In this document: positions 1-12,087 of the stretch, in pieces | Layout: every line of letters begins with the position of its first letter | Numbering within the stretch: the first letter of the stretch is position 1 | From: Hygrocybe punicea | Taxonomy: Eukaryota > Basidiomycota > Agaricomycetes > Agaricales > Hygrophoraceae | Length of the DNA stretch: 64,000 bases | Direction of reading: 5' to 3' | Assembly (NCBI GenBank): GCA_963556145.1 | Contig: OY744462.1 | Coordinates: 1,736,001 to 1,800,000 of the forward strand | Position numbers and translations under genes: made by a program | Notes under the pieces: model-generated | The model's database searches: none | Told to the model about the DNA's origin: nothing | The model's input: only the letters and a program-made list of their open reading frames with translations

Positions 1-277
1 AAGAATTCAAAAATTCATTCTCTCTCGATACCAGTTGTTCGCCATGGGCTACTACCATATTGGCTCGGAAATGAAACAAAGAGCATTGCAGCTGCTGCTC
101 AGAGGCTGGGAAGGCTGGGAATTGGACAGTATCATAATCAACTTGTCGAGCAGTTTGGCAACGGGCCATGCGATGGGGGCTCCTACGACATTAAAGTGAG
201 ATGGAGGAAAAGTGTTACATGCCGAAAAACTACGAGACCGGACACCAGAGGTATACATGCCTGTGGAATAATCTCAA

Positions 278-2695
278 GTGGTAATCAACAAAAAGCGGGA
301 TGAGAGTGGAATGACTCTTACTGTGATGACAGCAGAGAACAAAAGTGAGTACGATTTTCTGCTGCTATCGCTGTACGTACCCGAATATAACTGGGGATAT
401 GCGAGTAGGAGGGCGTGTGGGTTCTCGATGACAGGACACTATATCAGGAACAACTTGAAGTTGGATGAGCGTCTACTTTCCCCAGTATTCCTTATGTCCA
501 AACACTTCCCTCGTTGCTCCGGCATTTACTATCTCCTTCAACCCATCATCCCAAACTTCAGATTCACCACCCATCCCTCCTGGCTTCCTCAGGTTTCTCT
601 TCGCACCAATTGCAAACTCCATGACACCGCCTCTCGCACAATCCTCACCCAGACTTTCGTAAACCCGTCTAAAATGGACACAATTCCAGTGGCAACGTAC
701 ATGTTCCCCTTGTACGAGTTTTGCGCTGTTGTCGCTTTCCGCTGCTTTATCAGAGAGAAGGTCATCAAAGGCGTCATCAAAGAAAAGGAAGCTGCCAAAG
801 CCCAGTATAATGAAGCTGTTGCTCGAGGCGAGACCGCTGGCTTGCTCGAACAGCATTCTCCCAACGTCTTCACCGCGACAGTTGGAATGATTCCCCTAGG
901 AGAGACCGTTAGAGTCAAGATTGAGTATATCATGGAGCTGAAACATGATGCCGAAATTGACGGATTGCGATTCACAATTCCGACAACAATCGCGCCACGT
1001 CAAGAACCCAGCAAGCTAAGTGCGTCCCACGGTGGGTCAATGCCAAGCATGCTTGAAAGCGCTGGGATCAATATTTCTGTCCAAATCATCATGCAGAGCC
1101 ATATCCGCTCTATCCAATCCCCATCACACCGTATTTCGATACATCTGGGCGCTCACGTTGAAGATGCCCTGGAAGATTCTTTCGATCCAACACATGCGCT
1201 TGCCATCCTCCGTCAGTCGTCTTCAGAACTTGACACCGACTTTGTTCTTCTTGTCAAGTGCGCCGGTCTTGTTTCCCCACGGGCTCTTCTCGAGACTCAC
1301 TCCACAGTGACAAAGTGGGCGGCACTCATGGTCACCCTCGTCCCAAGGTTTAATCTTCCACCGGCTCTTATGCCCGAGATTGTCTTCGTTGTAGACTGTT
1401 TGAGCAGCATGATTCAGAGGATGAACTCCCTTAAATATGTTCTCGTTGCCTTCCTCGAGTCTCTCCCTTTTGGCGTCAACTTCAATGTCTGCACTTTCAG
1501 TTCAAAGGACTCCTTTCTGTGGAAGAAATCTTGACCCAATTCCGTTCTTGCCGTAGAGAGGGCTCAAAAATATGTTGAAGGCATGAAGGCAAGCTTTCGT
1601 GACCCCGATATCCTCTCTGCCATCAAATCCACTATCTCCAAATGCTGCAAGCACTTGATACTCCAGATCATTGTTCTTACCGCTGGATTGTGGAATTCAG
1701 ATGGACTGTTCCAGTATATCACGGAGGTGACTGCCAAAGGGGATGTACGCCTCTTCAGTGTGGGCGTCGGTTGGAATGTATCTCACTCAAAGGTGGAAGG
1801 CATTGCTAGAGTGGGCAATGGGATTGCTCAGATTGTAAGGGATGAGGAAAAGATGGAGGTAAAAATCACGAGGATGCTAAGGGGAGCTTTAAGCGCGCAC
1901 GTTAATGATTACCGGTTGGAGTGGGATGACATGCCCACGAAGGAGCAAACACGATTGGTCAACAGGTCGACGAGGAAGATAAGCCTATTTGACCGAACAC
2001 TCCATATAGATACTCCAATGTTCAATCTCGATAGGAGTGGCTCTGCCTTCCCCCAATGCCCAGAGTTCACAGATCCTAGTATCCTCCAGGCTCCTTACAA
2101 ACTTGCCCCACTCTTCCTATTTTCTCGCTCTACAGCGTATGTCCTGATATCGGGTGGTGTCCCTGCTCCTTCATCCATCTGGCTCCGGGGTACTGCCCAA
2201 TCTGGAGATGAGCTTGAGGTCGAAATCACTGTTCAACAGTTACCCGATGTAGAGATCCATATCTCTGTGAGCACGTATTCTTCTATTTTCCTTCATCCCT
2301 CTTCCTTCTGCATTCCCCTCCATTCATTAGATTCCATTTCCTTAGTACACTCCCCTTTATAGATACTATACAGTACCTATATAGTGTTTTGTGTACATAC
2401 ATACAAACAAGTAGAGTTTTGGGTTTTCACCCCAACGACAAGAACTTGCACACCCCGAATCTGTGCCTACAAAGGCCATGTTCACCACACCGAGAAAGGA
2501 GAAACCATTCACCAGCTTGCTGCTCGGAAGATCCTTAAGTTACATCCACAGTGGGAACTTTGCCAGTGGTGTCAACCAGACAAACGATCCAGCCATGTTC
2601 GAGGAGTATTTAGCTTGAGAAGGAACGCGGTTGGGTGTTGCCTACGGCTTGTCAAGTACGAGCTTTGTTGCAGTAGAAAAGAACATGAAAAGTAG
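278..2695 (+). pseudogene. Broken VIT + von Willebrand A domain protein
   Basis: The translation from about 674 to 1010 reads as a VIT (vault inter-alpha-trypsin) domain, including VIKGVIKEKEAAKAQYNEAV and a GETVRVKIEY strand. From about 1370 a vWA domain begins with FVVDCLSSM, where the family normally has FVVDRSGSM, so the first serine of the DxSxS metal site is lost. The frame stops at 1534 and resumes at about 1583 with the second half of the vWA domain (IIVLTAGLWN, where VLTDG is usual). A later part at 2384-2695 recovers the C-terminal helical region (GETIHQLAARKIL) but needs frame changes and crosses a TAG. Some gaps may be introns, but the lost metal ligand, the replaced aspartate and the stops point to decay. 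In intact relatives these are cytosolic proteins of unknown function. I infer a pseudogene. Confidence 0.75.
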
Positions 2696-2996
2696 CTGCG
2701 GTTGAAGCCAGTAACAGTACAGATACAATGGTATTCAAGGGTGTATAGGGAATGCCAGTGATAAAGGGCAGGACATGGTCTCAGCACCTATGTTCCACAA
2801 AATTCAAAACCTCACCTTCAATCACAGTACGGTCAATTTGATACACCATGGTGGCCAACATAATAACACTTTTGGTGAGTCCCTCCTAAAATTTTCTCAC
2901 CTAACATCCACCTCTCTTACACCCGGCATTTAAGTGCAACCACAACTGTTATCTTTTCGTCGTGCGAAATTGGCCACATTCGTGAGCCCAGAGTTG

Positions 2997-3860
2997 ATCC
3001 TGCATAGTGATGGATAGGTTTGGTTCTGAACCGAGGTTCTGACCTGAACTGAACTGAACTGAACCTGAGGTTCAGTTTAAGGTTCAGGCAGGGGGGAAAT
3101 TCTGTGAACCTGGTTCGAACCAGTTTGAACCTGAACCTAAACTTCAACAAATGTGATATAATTTTGCCTAATTTTTGGAAGAAACATGATCACTTTTGTC
3201 TTGTTGTAGCTAACAACTCCCTGTTAAATCCTGCCACTCTCCTTCCAGGGGTTTGAGCTCTGGATTTGTCAGGATAAGTTGGTATAAGTTGTATAATATC
3301 TGAGGATTATGCCAAGGTAAGCCTCAAGTACATATGATGTATTATATTATCATTATTTTTAAGTATCACAGTTGCAACATTGAAGCTGATAAGCTTAATT
3401 TCTTTAACATGTTAGCTTTAAGTGATACAAATGTACAGTAATACATACAATTTGCTCTAAAGGAACCTTTGTTCATGCTATATAACCACAAGGCATACTG
3501 GTTGGATTTCGGTTAGAATGTGCAGGGGCTTAGCTTGTGTGAAAGGTGAAGTGACACACACCTCTTAGGTTATGAAGACTAAAAGATCTCGATCCACTCC
3601 AGGTGTAGAATAAAATAAAGGCATTTATACTGAATAAAAATGTAATCTAGCCCTATGATACACTTACAGGTTTGGTTCAGGGTTCAGATCAGGGTGAACC
3701 TGAACTGAACCTGTTTGAACCTGAACCTAAGGTTCAGTTCAAGGTTCAGCATATTGACTGAACTGAACCTGTTTAAACCTGAACCTAAGGTTCAGTTCAA
3801 GGTTTGGATTTTTTTGGCCTGAACTGGACCGAACCGAACCTGTCCATCACTAATCCTGCA
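2997..3860. mobile_element. hAT-like MITE (A) with GGTTC subterminal repeats and 8-bp TSD
   Basis: The element itself is 3005-3852 (848 bp). Its ends are inverted: TAGTGATGGATAGGTTTGG at the left and the reverse complement of TAGTGATGGACAGGTTCGG at the right, with 20 of 22 terminal bases matching. It is flanked by a perfect 8-bp direct repeat ATCCTGCA (2997-3004 and 3853-3860). TAG-type termini and 8-bp duplications are typical of the hAT superfamily. Both subterminal regions (3019-3140 and 3660-3845) are packed with GAACCTGAAC / GGTTCAG units in both orientations. There is no transposase ORF, so the element is non-autonomous. Confidence 0.88.
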
Positions 3861-3889
3861 ACAACAATCATTGTCATTTTATCTGAGCC

Positions 3890-4720
3890 CTGATCCCGAG
3901 CTGCAATACTCGTCAACTGCGTCGGCACCTGGTCAGCCCTCATTTCTGAAGATCAATCCTGCATCCTCAGACTCAGACCAGGCCATGGGTGAGTCTTGAT
4001 TCCAACATGGCAGACCACTGTGCCCAATGAACTCTTACACCTCAATCTAAATCACGCCTTATTGATAAAGGACTACTACTCTCCGGAGCCTCTAACTTCA
4101 CCTATAGTAGTGCTGCCACTTACAACTTCGATGACCTTTACAATGGTGATAATGATGCAAACAACAATAACAGTGGACTGAAAGAGCACACATACTTTGG
4201 CTCCGAGGTGGGTTCCACCTCATCTATTGGTTTGAATATTGACTTTATGGCCGAGGAGCTGCGATACTACCGATGAAAAAGTGAGGCTGCTCAGAAATCA
4301 CCGCAAGATTGTGTGTTGGACAATCCTGTCTCTCTGTGTCACTAAACCAATGATGATTGTATTTTCACAGGAGGAACATTAGACAGTTTGATAGATCAAC
4401 TACTTGATGACTTTTTGGATCCATGGCCCACTGGCATAGCATATGACAAGGTGGATGAGAATTACAGGCATATTTTCCTAACAAACTATGATGCATTCAC
4501 ATGTGCCGATGACATATTGAAGATCCTGATTCAAAAATTCCACGAAGCAGATGTGTTGGCAGATGAACTGTGGACAGAAAGGTGAAGTTTTCAGCAACTG
4601 GCTATGTTCATGCACTGAGGCTTGGTCAGCATTACTATGGTGATAAAACATTGGCTTGAAAGCACGTTGAAATTGATGCCCAAGTTGCATCATGGTTGAG
4701 AGAATTTGTCAACTTGAAAC
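3890..4720 (+). pseudogene. Decayed RasGEF N-terminal-like fragment
   Basis: From 4378 the frame reads GTLDSLIDQLLDDFL and then HIFLTNYDAFTCADDILKIL, which fits the N-terminal (REM) domain that precedes Cdc25-type RasGEF catalytic domains. A 48-bp GT-AG intron at 4582-4629 restores the frame and adds MVIKHWLEST, the usual next helix of that domain. Upstream, 3990-4260 reads as a low-complexity N-rich segment ending in a stop. I found no Cdc25 catalytic domain downstream. The rest is AT-rich and non-coding, so this is probably a fragment of a former gene next to MITE A. Identification rests on motif memory only. Confidence 0.45.
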
Positions 4721-5100
4721 AACCTCCCTCTCAAGACATCAAGTTGGATAAGCAAGTCAGGGGAGACTTGGACTGGGGAGTGGCAGATGTTTGTATATGT
4801 TGGTTTTCCTATTTTCTTTTTGTAACTCATTGGTGGGTCAAAGGATACCTCCTTGCTGGTTTACTGCCTAACGAAATGCAACAGCGACAGAAATTTGGAG
4901 TAATGCTGAGTCGGCAGCGAGAGTTGCTTCATCAGGTACTGCTGGATGCTCTCAAGGCTGACCAGCAGGTGAAGATAAATCATGCTCTGAGAATCAACGG
5001 CATGCTGCTTCAAGAATCAGATACTGTGGCACACACGACCAGCATGTATAGCAATATCACCAGGTCACCCCTCAGAACTTTCCTCCACCTGCAAACCTGA

Positions 5101-6173
5101 CCCCCACATACATCAGTCTGATAACCCATTTATCAGGAGAGTATACTTAGTTCCTGGGGTAAAGCTAGCAGAGTTTTACATTGAAGTCATTTTTAGGGAT
5201 CTTTGGTAATAAGAAAATATGGACTTGGAAAGGTTTACCATGAGTGACATACTGAATGGATATGGTTATATAGGCAAATTTTATAAGGTTGATAAGGACT
5301 TTCCAGCTGTGTTATCAGATCCAAGAAATACTGAGTGTGTGCATAAATATAGTTGAGATTAGATCAAGTAGTTACTACTAGTCACTGAAATTTGTGTCCA
5401 GTTGTGTGAAGTATAGCATGATTAATGCAGCTCCAATTGAGAAGATTGTAGGGCATGAAATGTTTGGTTTTTTTAAGGGGGATAAACCCCAACACCAGGT
5501 ATTGCCTTTTATTGGCACCTTAACAAGCAATATCTTTAACTCTGGAGTAATGAATATATGTTGGGAGTACTACTCACAGCAACAGTCTCCTTTGTCAACT
5601 CACCTCCTACAGGGAGTTCAGTCATCCATTTCATTTTCAGAATTCTGCACAATTTATGGTACTTTTACCACTGCCTCACTGGGAAGCATAACACAGATGT
5701 AATATTGGCTCAACAGATAAAAACACAGTATATGTACATCTAGCTCTTGAAAAAATGAACAACTTTCTCCCTACAATCTTCTTCATATGAGCTCATTTGA
5801 TGCCATAATGTGACAATATCATTTTGAGTGTCAAAAAGCACTGGCTTACCCTTTGTTTCATCCATAACTCACCATACATTGAATATTGTCCAAATTTAAT
5901 CACAGGAGTAGATAGCCCTCAATAAATAGTACAACTTTCCCTCTATAACCATCTCAATCCATGCAGTACTTCATGAGATACAAAATAGAGCAGTGAGCAC
6001 TCAAATTCCTCAAATTTCTTAATTGATTGAGTTACTGACAACAATTACCCCAACAGCTGTAAGTAACGTTAACACATGGTTTTCCTGACACCAGAAGTTT
6101 TCCTGATGAAATGGCATGCTTACACATTATATTTTTAGGGCCATGGGGTAATTGCCCGAATGTCTGGATGAGG
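5101..6173. other. AT-rich stretch without a recognised gene
   Basis: Only short ORFs without family resemblance occur here. Base composition is AT-rich compared with the gene blocks to the right. I see no tRNA, no terminal repeats and no clear intron pattern. Confidence 0.5.
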
Positions 6174-6270
6174 ATAATACTGGCCTGTCTGGATTGGGAT
6201 CTGGCATTTGCAGAGAGTTCCGGGTTTGGAAAGTCTGCAGTCCGCATCTGAGTCTGAGTCTGAGTCAGCC
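6174..6270 (+). repeat. Dispersed repeat copy 1: 37-bp core plus GAGTCT array
   Basis: Positions 6174-6210 match 10101-10137 in 36 of 37 bases (core CTGTCTGGATTGGGATCTGG). Here the core is followed about 35 bp later by a short GAGTCTGAGTCTGAGTC array. The layout, a unique core next to a hexamer array, resembles the subterminal arrays of MITE A, but no TIR or TSD was found. Confidence 0.55.
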
Positions 6271-6529
6271 GGAACCAAACACAACCATCCATTGACCCCA
6301 ATGTTATTGAGATCCCCAGCACGTTCACCCACAACCATACCGCGCGTTATCGACATTCTTTACCACCGCAGATCTCCCTGAATCCAGGCTAGAAACACCT
6401 CGTGCATCTTTCCTCATGTATCAACCAGTGAGTGTTGTCTTTTAGCACTTATTCTCAGTGGGGCACTGATCACAATGGTATAGATAATGTCTAACACCAT
6501 CATCCTTAACGATACCCATTGATCCTGTT

Positions 6530-7640
6530 CTTGCCGCTGCCTTGCAAGCCACATCAAGCTTGCCTCCAATGGTAGCCTCCTCGAAAGTGGTGTCTCATGC
6601 CCTCAATGCACACCCTAATCCTCGTTATTCCTCTCAAATGGCACCTGTCTTTACAGAGCAATGGGAGATGGAACAGGAATTCCATGAGAGGAAACAGCAA
6701 ATGGATCAACAAAGGCTTGAAAATATCCAGAAGTCAAAGCATATGATTACTGTATATGTGTGGTTGCACAATGGGGCCGTGCCAGTCATTATTGAGTTAC
6801 AAGAATGATTTGCTTGGCCGCATCTTGCCATCAGCCATCAAATCCTCTCCAACCTAGGATTCAATCATGACATTTCAACCTTACAGCTCTACTGCCGCTC
6901 ACTTGGGACGTGGACAAGGATTAAGGCAGGGCATGTTGTCTGTGTTCAAGAAAAGGAGTGGGTTTTCCTCAAGGCAACTGATGTTGTCAAATGCAAGGAT
7001 CTTGAACTGCATCTATCCCCATCCTATCTGACAGATGGTCTCCATCTCTGTAACAATCTACCTTGCAAGCATGCATACATCAACCAAAAAATTCACGAGA
7101 GGAAATTTTTCATACTTCTTGGCGTAAATCGATCCCATACATTGAAGTTTCTGACTCTGAGCCTGAGACCTGACTGGAGACAAGCAGTGCAAGAACTCGA
7201 GTCAGACGTAGAGCGGTTCAGCTACCAACCCCAAAGCTGGTCGAAACGTCATCTGATGACTCTAACGATGATGCATCTGCTTCTCAACTGAGTGTACAGG
7301 TCAAGATTGAGCCAGAAACACCAACAGCTGTAAAGCCAGACTCCCCTGTGTTGATCAGCTCAGATAGCTCAGAAGTGAGTGACAATACTGGCAAGGTTGC
7401 TTGGCCATGAGACTTCTATGCCATTGATATTGTAGCCTGTTTTGCTGCCTGTGAGGATGCTGGTGGCCAACCATGCAACATGGTTTTCCAGAAATACTTT
7501 CCAGTCCCATTCCACTGTTCGACATTCTATCAACACAAACTATGTTGGCAACAAGCTCCCAAGCTGCGAAGGATGAAGCCATCAATGCTGGTCACACTGC
7601 ATTAGGACTGTGGTAAAGGTTCATGGTAGTGAATCTGGCA
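6530..7640 (+). pseudogene. Decayed gene of a conserved but unnamed fungal family
   Basis: The translation from 6545 to 7020 contains a compact domain (ITVYVWLHNGAVPVIIELQE, a stop, then FAWPHL and a KAGHVV...VFLKATDVV segment). I have the impression of meeting this architecture as an uncharacterised domain in Agaricomycete proteins. A later acidic stretch (SSDDSNDDASAS) is followed by FYAIDIVACFAAC near 7420, in a different frame. In-frame stops at about 6806 and 7290 and frame changes show decay. No function is known to me. It lies convergent to the CxC5/CxC6 gene and may have belonged to the same mobile unit, but that is inference. Confidence 0.4.
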
Positions 7641-7877
7641 AAGAGGCCATGGGAAATGTAGAAAAAGATGAGCTAGTTCCCTCACCATTTGTGCTGCATC
7701 CTTTAAAGCTTGTTTTATTATTATTATCATGTCTTGTTCAAGTTTCTTCTCATTTGTAACCTGCCTTGTATTTGTTGACACCTTCATTCTACATATCCAT
7801 TTGTAAATCCTGTTGCAATGTATATGGTCTACCTACAAAAGAAAAGTGAACTATAGATATGGATCTCTTGGCCATGT

Positions 7878-10024
7878 CTGAGGGCCCTGCCCTTCCCTCT
7901 GTGGTTTATCCCTCATCATCTTATTCCATTGCAATATCATCTCATCCAGAAAAAAGTCATACTTATCTGGTAACATCTTGTGACAAATAGCATGAAACCC
8001 ACCAATCCAAACATTTGTTTGTTCTGCAATTGACGAATTGAAATACCAACCTGTACCATCTTCTCCAATCAGCTCTGGAAACAAGGTTGCAGTTTTCTTG
8101 GCAAAATGTATCCTTGATTGAGTGTTTACATTTGAAATGAAACACGTCAACGGAAAGGCCAACATTGGTGAAGTCTGGATCATCTTTAACTAGCTTTTTC
8201 AGGGAACAGTTGTTGTTGAAAAATATATGATTGGGCATGTGCCCATGGATGCGAAATGTTCATTTAATCATTTCCTGAAGAATGAGTGAACAATGCGAGT
8301 GAGAGCATCTAGATAACACATACAACAACTGTCGAGACAGCCTCTGCACCATAAAACGTCTCCTGTGTGAGAACGATCTTGCAAGGGGCAACAATAACCT
8401 GTTCACCATGTGTTCTCCACCAAGTGAACTGTGCATGGATCTTCTTTGCTTTCTGTGCCTTCAAGGCTGACTGGGGGTCGTCTCCAACAATGACTTGGCC
8501 TTGACTGTCTATGTGGAAGTCTTGTTCGGCTTCATCATCGACTATAGATGAGGGATCAACCTCTGTGGGAATGGCATCATTTGGGCAAGCTAACTGGGCT
8601 TGTTTGATCCGTTCTTTCAGCTGAAACAGTGCCTGCCCATGTGCCGTATGAATCCTTTCAATCTCCTGGTGTGTTGGGTTATCACAGGTTCTTTTGTTCA
8701 TCGAAACCGGATCATTGCATCCAATTATTGCACAGATCAAGTGCAAATTATAATGGTTTGCACAATAGTGATCATGGTTGCTGGCAATAGGAAGATGACA
8801 GTTGTGGTACCTGTAGCAACGATGTCCAATTCTCACACCATCTATGACCACGGCAGTGACTGTACGCTCAGCTGAAACAAGCAATGATAAATGCCATGAG
8901 CAAGGAAGGGATGAAATCTTACCTAGCCCATCCAGTCCAACATATATTCGAACACATTTCTTGCACCAGTGGCGAATCTCTGGTTGACAGTAGAGTTGCA
9001 TACAGGCATTGCGAGCTTGCATGGCACCATGGAAATGTTCCTTTTGGTCACTGGTGTGTGGAACAATAAGCGTTGAACGCCATGTTTGATGATCTTCCAA
9101 AAGCAAGAGTGTCAGGAATGCAGTATACATGATCGGCCTTCAATGTAAAGCCAAATTGCCAGTCCTCTGGTGGATGGCAGGTCTCAGCAAGTGCGAGATG
9201 ATATGATCAGGCACAGTTTGTAGCTGACTTCCAGGCAACATGCATATCTGTTCACCATAGATGCACCACTCAGCGCTCAATAAATTGATGCTCCCTGACC
9301 TGGAAAATGTCAGGGATGTTGTCATAGTAGATACATTGGCCATCTTTCACACAAAAGTCATGGTGGTAGTTCGTCTGGCATGCTGAAGAGCATATGAATT
9401 TATTCGTCTAATCAAAAAAGTCAACTTGAAGGTATCACACCTTTGCAGTACAGGTGGACAACCCATATGGGGAGCACACCTCAATCTAGAGTATATAAAA
9501 TGGCTTGTCTTTTCTCTGCCTTTTGAAGTCACAGTCCTTTCCTCCTATGATTGCAGTCAGTATTGGCACAGTCATGCTGTGGTGGGTAAATAGTCTGTGA
9601 TGAAGCTATGTTGTTTATACATAAGTACATCTTGTATATCTTATAGCTGTACTCACAGAAGCCAAACTGGTGACCGTGTTGCTGGAAACCTGCTTCCATC
9701 ATGTTCCATGTTGAATGAACCTTCCTGTGCAACTCCTTCTTCCCGCCAGACCACCTCCTTCATCACATACCAGCAAACCTCAACAAGGGTCTCAGAAATC
9801 CTGCAGACATGGCTTAAGAAGAGGGTGATAGATAGAGGAAGCACGATAGGTGGGAGCCTTGAAGGGTGGTCTGCTGGTTGGGCAAGTAAAATGTTGTCCC
9901 GCAACTTCCTAGAATATGTATAGAATGAAAATAGTTGAGTAAGGGAATCTCCATTGAAAAGCTCAGGTTTATCCTGGAGGAGCACGAACAGTGGGGGCAA
10001 CATGCCAGATACAAGAAGTGTCAC
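7878..10024 (-). pseudogene. CxC5/CxC6 cysteine-cluster gene associated with KDZ transposons, frameshifted
   Basis: Read on the minus strand from 10024, a helical N-terminal part (LSITLFLSHVCRISETLVEV) leads through an intron into a CxC5-type cluster (YPPQHDCANTDCNH, later ACQTNYHHDF). It then continues to a CxC6-type cluster at about 8880-8600 (GHRCYRYHNCHLP, HYCANHYNLH, IGCNDPVS) and the family tail FYGAEAVS, DVFHFKCKH and EQTNVWIGGF down to about 7890. These are the domains named for their association with Kyakuja-Dileera-Zisupton (KDZ) transposases, although the molecular role is unknown. The reading frame slips by one base near 8090 between QENCN and FPELIGED, and stops occur around 9420-9490, so the copy looks dead. 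I saw no KDZ transposase domain in the window. Confidence 0.72.
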
Positions 10025-10029
10025 AGTAT

Positions 10030-10137
10030 GCTACTGACAAACCCAGACTTGGACTTGGACTCAGACTCGGACTCAGACTTTGCAATACCAGAACGTCCTC
10101 ATAATATTGGCCTGTCTGGATTGGGATCTGGCATTTG
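10030..10137 (+). repeat. Dispersed repeat copy 2: GACTCA array plus 37-bp core
   Basis: The core at 10101-10137 is the partner of 6174-6210. In this copy a GGACTCAGACTCGGACTCAG array precedes the core instead of following it. The two copies are 3.9 kb apart in the same orientation and bracket the decayed gene and the CxC5/CxC6 gene. Confidence 0.55.
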
Positions 10138-10339
10138 GGCCAAAATTCCGAAAATATGTCCAGATGCTGATCGACAATCCGGGGTCCTCTTGGACCCCAG
10201 TGTCAAAAAAGTTGAAAACAAAACAAACAAAGCAACTCGGAGGTTTTACCATGATTCAACAAATAAATGTGCCAAGTAATAACAGGAAGGTGTTTCATCG
10301 TCTCGTCCACTTCCAGCTCTGCGCAGGTCGCACTGCAAG

Positions 10340-12087
10340 ATGACAGAGACAACTTGGAATTATAGTATTCAGGACTATTCGCCCCTTTTTGTATACTCTG
10401 GCTCTCGCGGCGGCAGGGACAACAGTCTGCAAGAATCGAATTTGGATTCAGCATGGGAACAAAGTTGCCCAGTGGAACCGACTGGTCCTCTCAACAACTT
10501 CCTCTGCGATGATGCATCGGTGCATAAAACGAATGTAGCTGGGGCAACTGTAACCCTCGCCTTTTATGGTATGTTTTCATGAAAATGTGTTTTATTTTGT
10601 ATTTTGACCTATTATATATTTTTGAAGGCCAATCTGTCCAGCTCTTCGGCAATGTTACCGATGGGATGGAGTACGACGTCGATATCGATGGATCCATCTC
10701 ACATGGGAATCCGTCTGCAGCTAGCCAGTTACTAGCATCTATCTCCGGTTTGACGCAGAGTGATCACACAGTTAGCCTCACTGCCAAGCCTTCAACACGA
10801 GGTCGTGGTTCTGGTGGTAGCCTCTTGTTCGAAAGCGCTTTGGTTACAGTCGGCACCGGTCTCACAGGGTAATGCCATATTCCATCCATCTAATCCATTC
10901 TCATGATATACGTCTTTTTTTTCCCAGTGCCAACGTGACGCGCACCATAATCCAAGACAGTGATATGGTATTGACATACATGCCATCATGGGACAGTATG
11001 CTTTTCGACTCCTGGAATATACCTCACAGCTCCACAAATACCACGTGGCATCAGCTTTCCTCTGGCACATCTGGTTCGGTGACTCTTCCCTTCTCAGGTA
11101 CGTCCTTTTGATTATTATTAATAATGTAACAATTGTCATCATTTGTCAATTTGCCACAGGAGATACTATCATGGTGTATGGCATCTCTTGGTCATTCTTC
11201 CCGACGCCATACAGGATGTCCATTGATTCCCAGATGCCAGTATCGTATTACTCTAGCTCAACGCTCCAAGCAACCCAACCTGGTTTGGTATACACCAGTG
11301 GTCTTCTTTTCTTTCAAGGCAACCTCTCGGGGACTTCTCACACGTTGACTTTTGACAACGATAATGGCACAGGACAGATTGGGCTAGATCATATAGAAAT
11401 CATCCGTGTGACAGGAGGTTCTCCGTTAGTGATTCAAATGCGCTCCTCAACCAGTGACTTGATCAATCATTTTTTCTTAGACTGGCTCAGACAACGCATA
11501 CATCCAGTCTCCCAGCCTCGTCATTATCGACAGCAAAATCCCCAGTCGCATCTAATTCCCCAATGTCCAGTTCGCATCATTCGCATTCAGTTGCGGTTGG
11601 AGTCATCGTAGGACCTGTGATTGCGGTCGTCACGCTTATGCTAGTTGTTGCGTTCATCTTATACCGTTGGAGGCATGGCAACTCAAACTCAGAACCACAT
11701 GTCATTCCATTCCGCCAAGCCCCTTCCTCCGGCTTGTCGTCATCCAAAATGGGTGTAGGTTATTCCCCGAACCATTTGACGACTGCGGGATTTCTGGCGA
11801 GCAGTGGGAAGAGGAGAGTTGCTAACAGGCATGACCCGGGCCCAACAGTGTCTCCAGAAACGGCTTCTTGGTCTGCTGGTCCTGTCCAAGGGCAAAGAAA
11901 CATGACAGAATTCGGCCCCCCGGCCACGGCCAGTACAAGCAGCACAGGGAACGTCCGACCTGCGATGAATGAAACATCGTCCACATCAGAGATTCAGGCG
12001 ATCCGGAGGGAACTGAATCAGTTGATGCAGCTGGTTGGTCGGCCGGGTGGTGGTGGTGGTGAATTCCCACCTGAGTATGTTCGATGA
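10340..12087 (+). CDS. Single-pass membrane protein with a lectin-like ectodomain
   Basis: Five exons join cleanly: 10340-10568, 10628-10868, 10928-11097, 11160-11424 and 11481-12087, giving 503 codons. The ectodomain holds two beta-rich repeats with the pattern VTLAFYG...VQLFGNV...YDVDIDG and VTLPFSGDTIMVYGISW...MSIDSQ, as in galactose-binding-like folds. A Ser/Thr-rich stalk leads to one transmembrane helix at about residue 337-360 (VIVGPVIAVVTLMLVVAFIL). The cytoplasmic tail is basic, then Ser/Gly-rich. No N-terminal signal peptide is evident, which I recall as common in this Agaricomycete group, so topology rests on the single helix. Function is unknown; a surface sensor or adhesin is only a guess. 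Confidence 0.85.
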
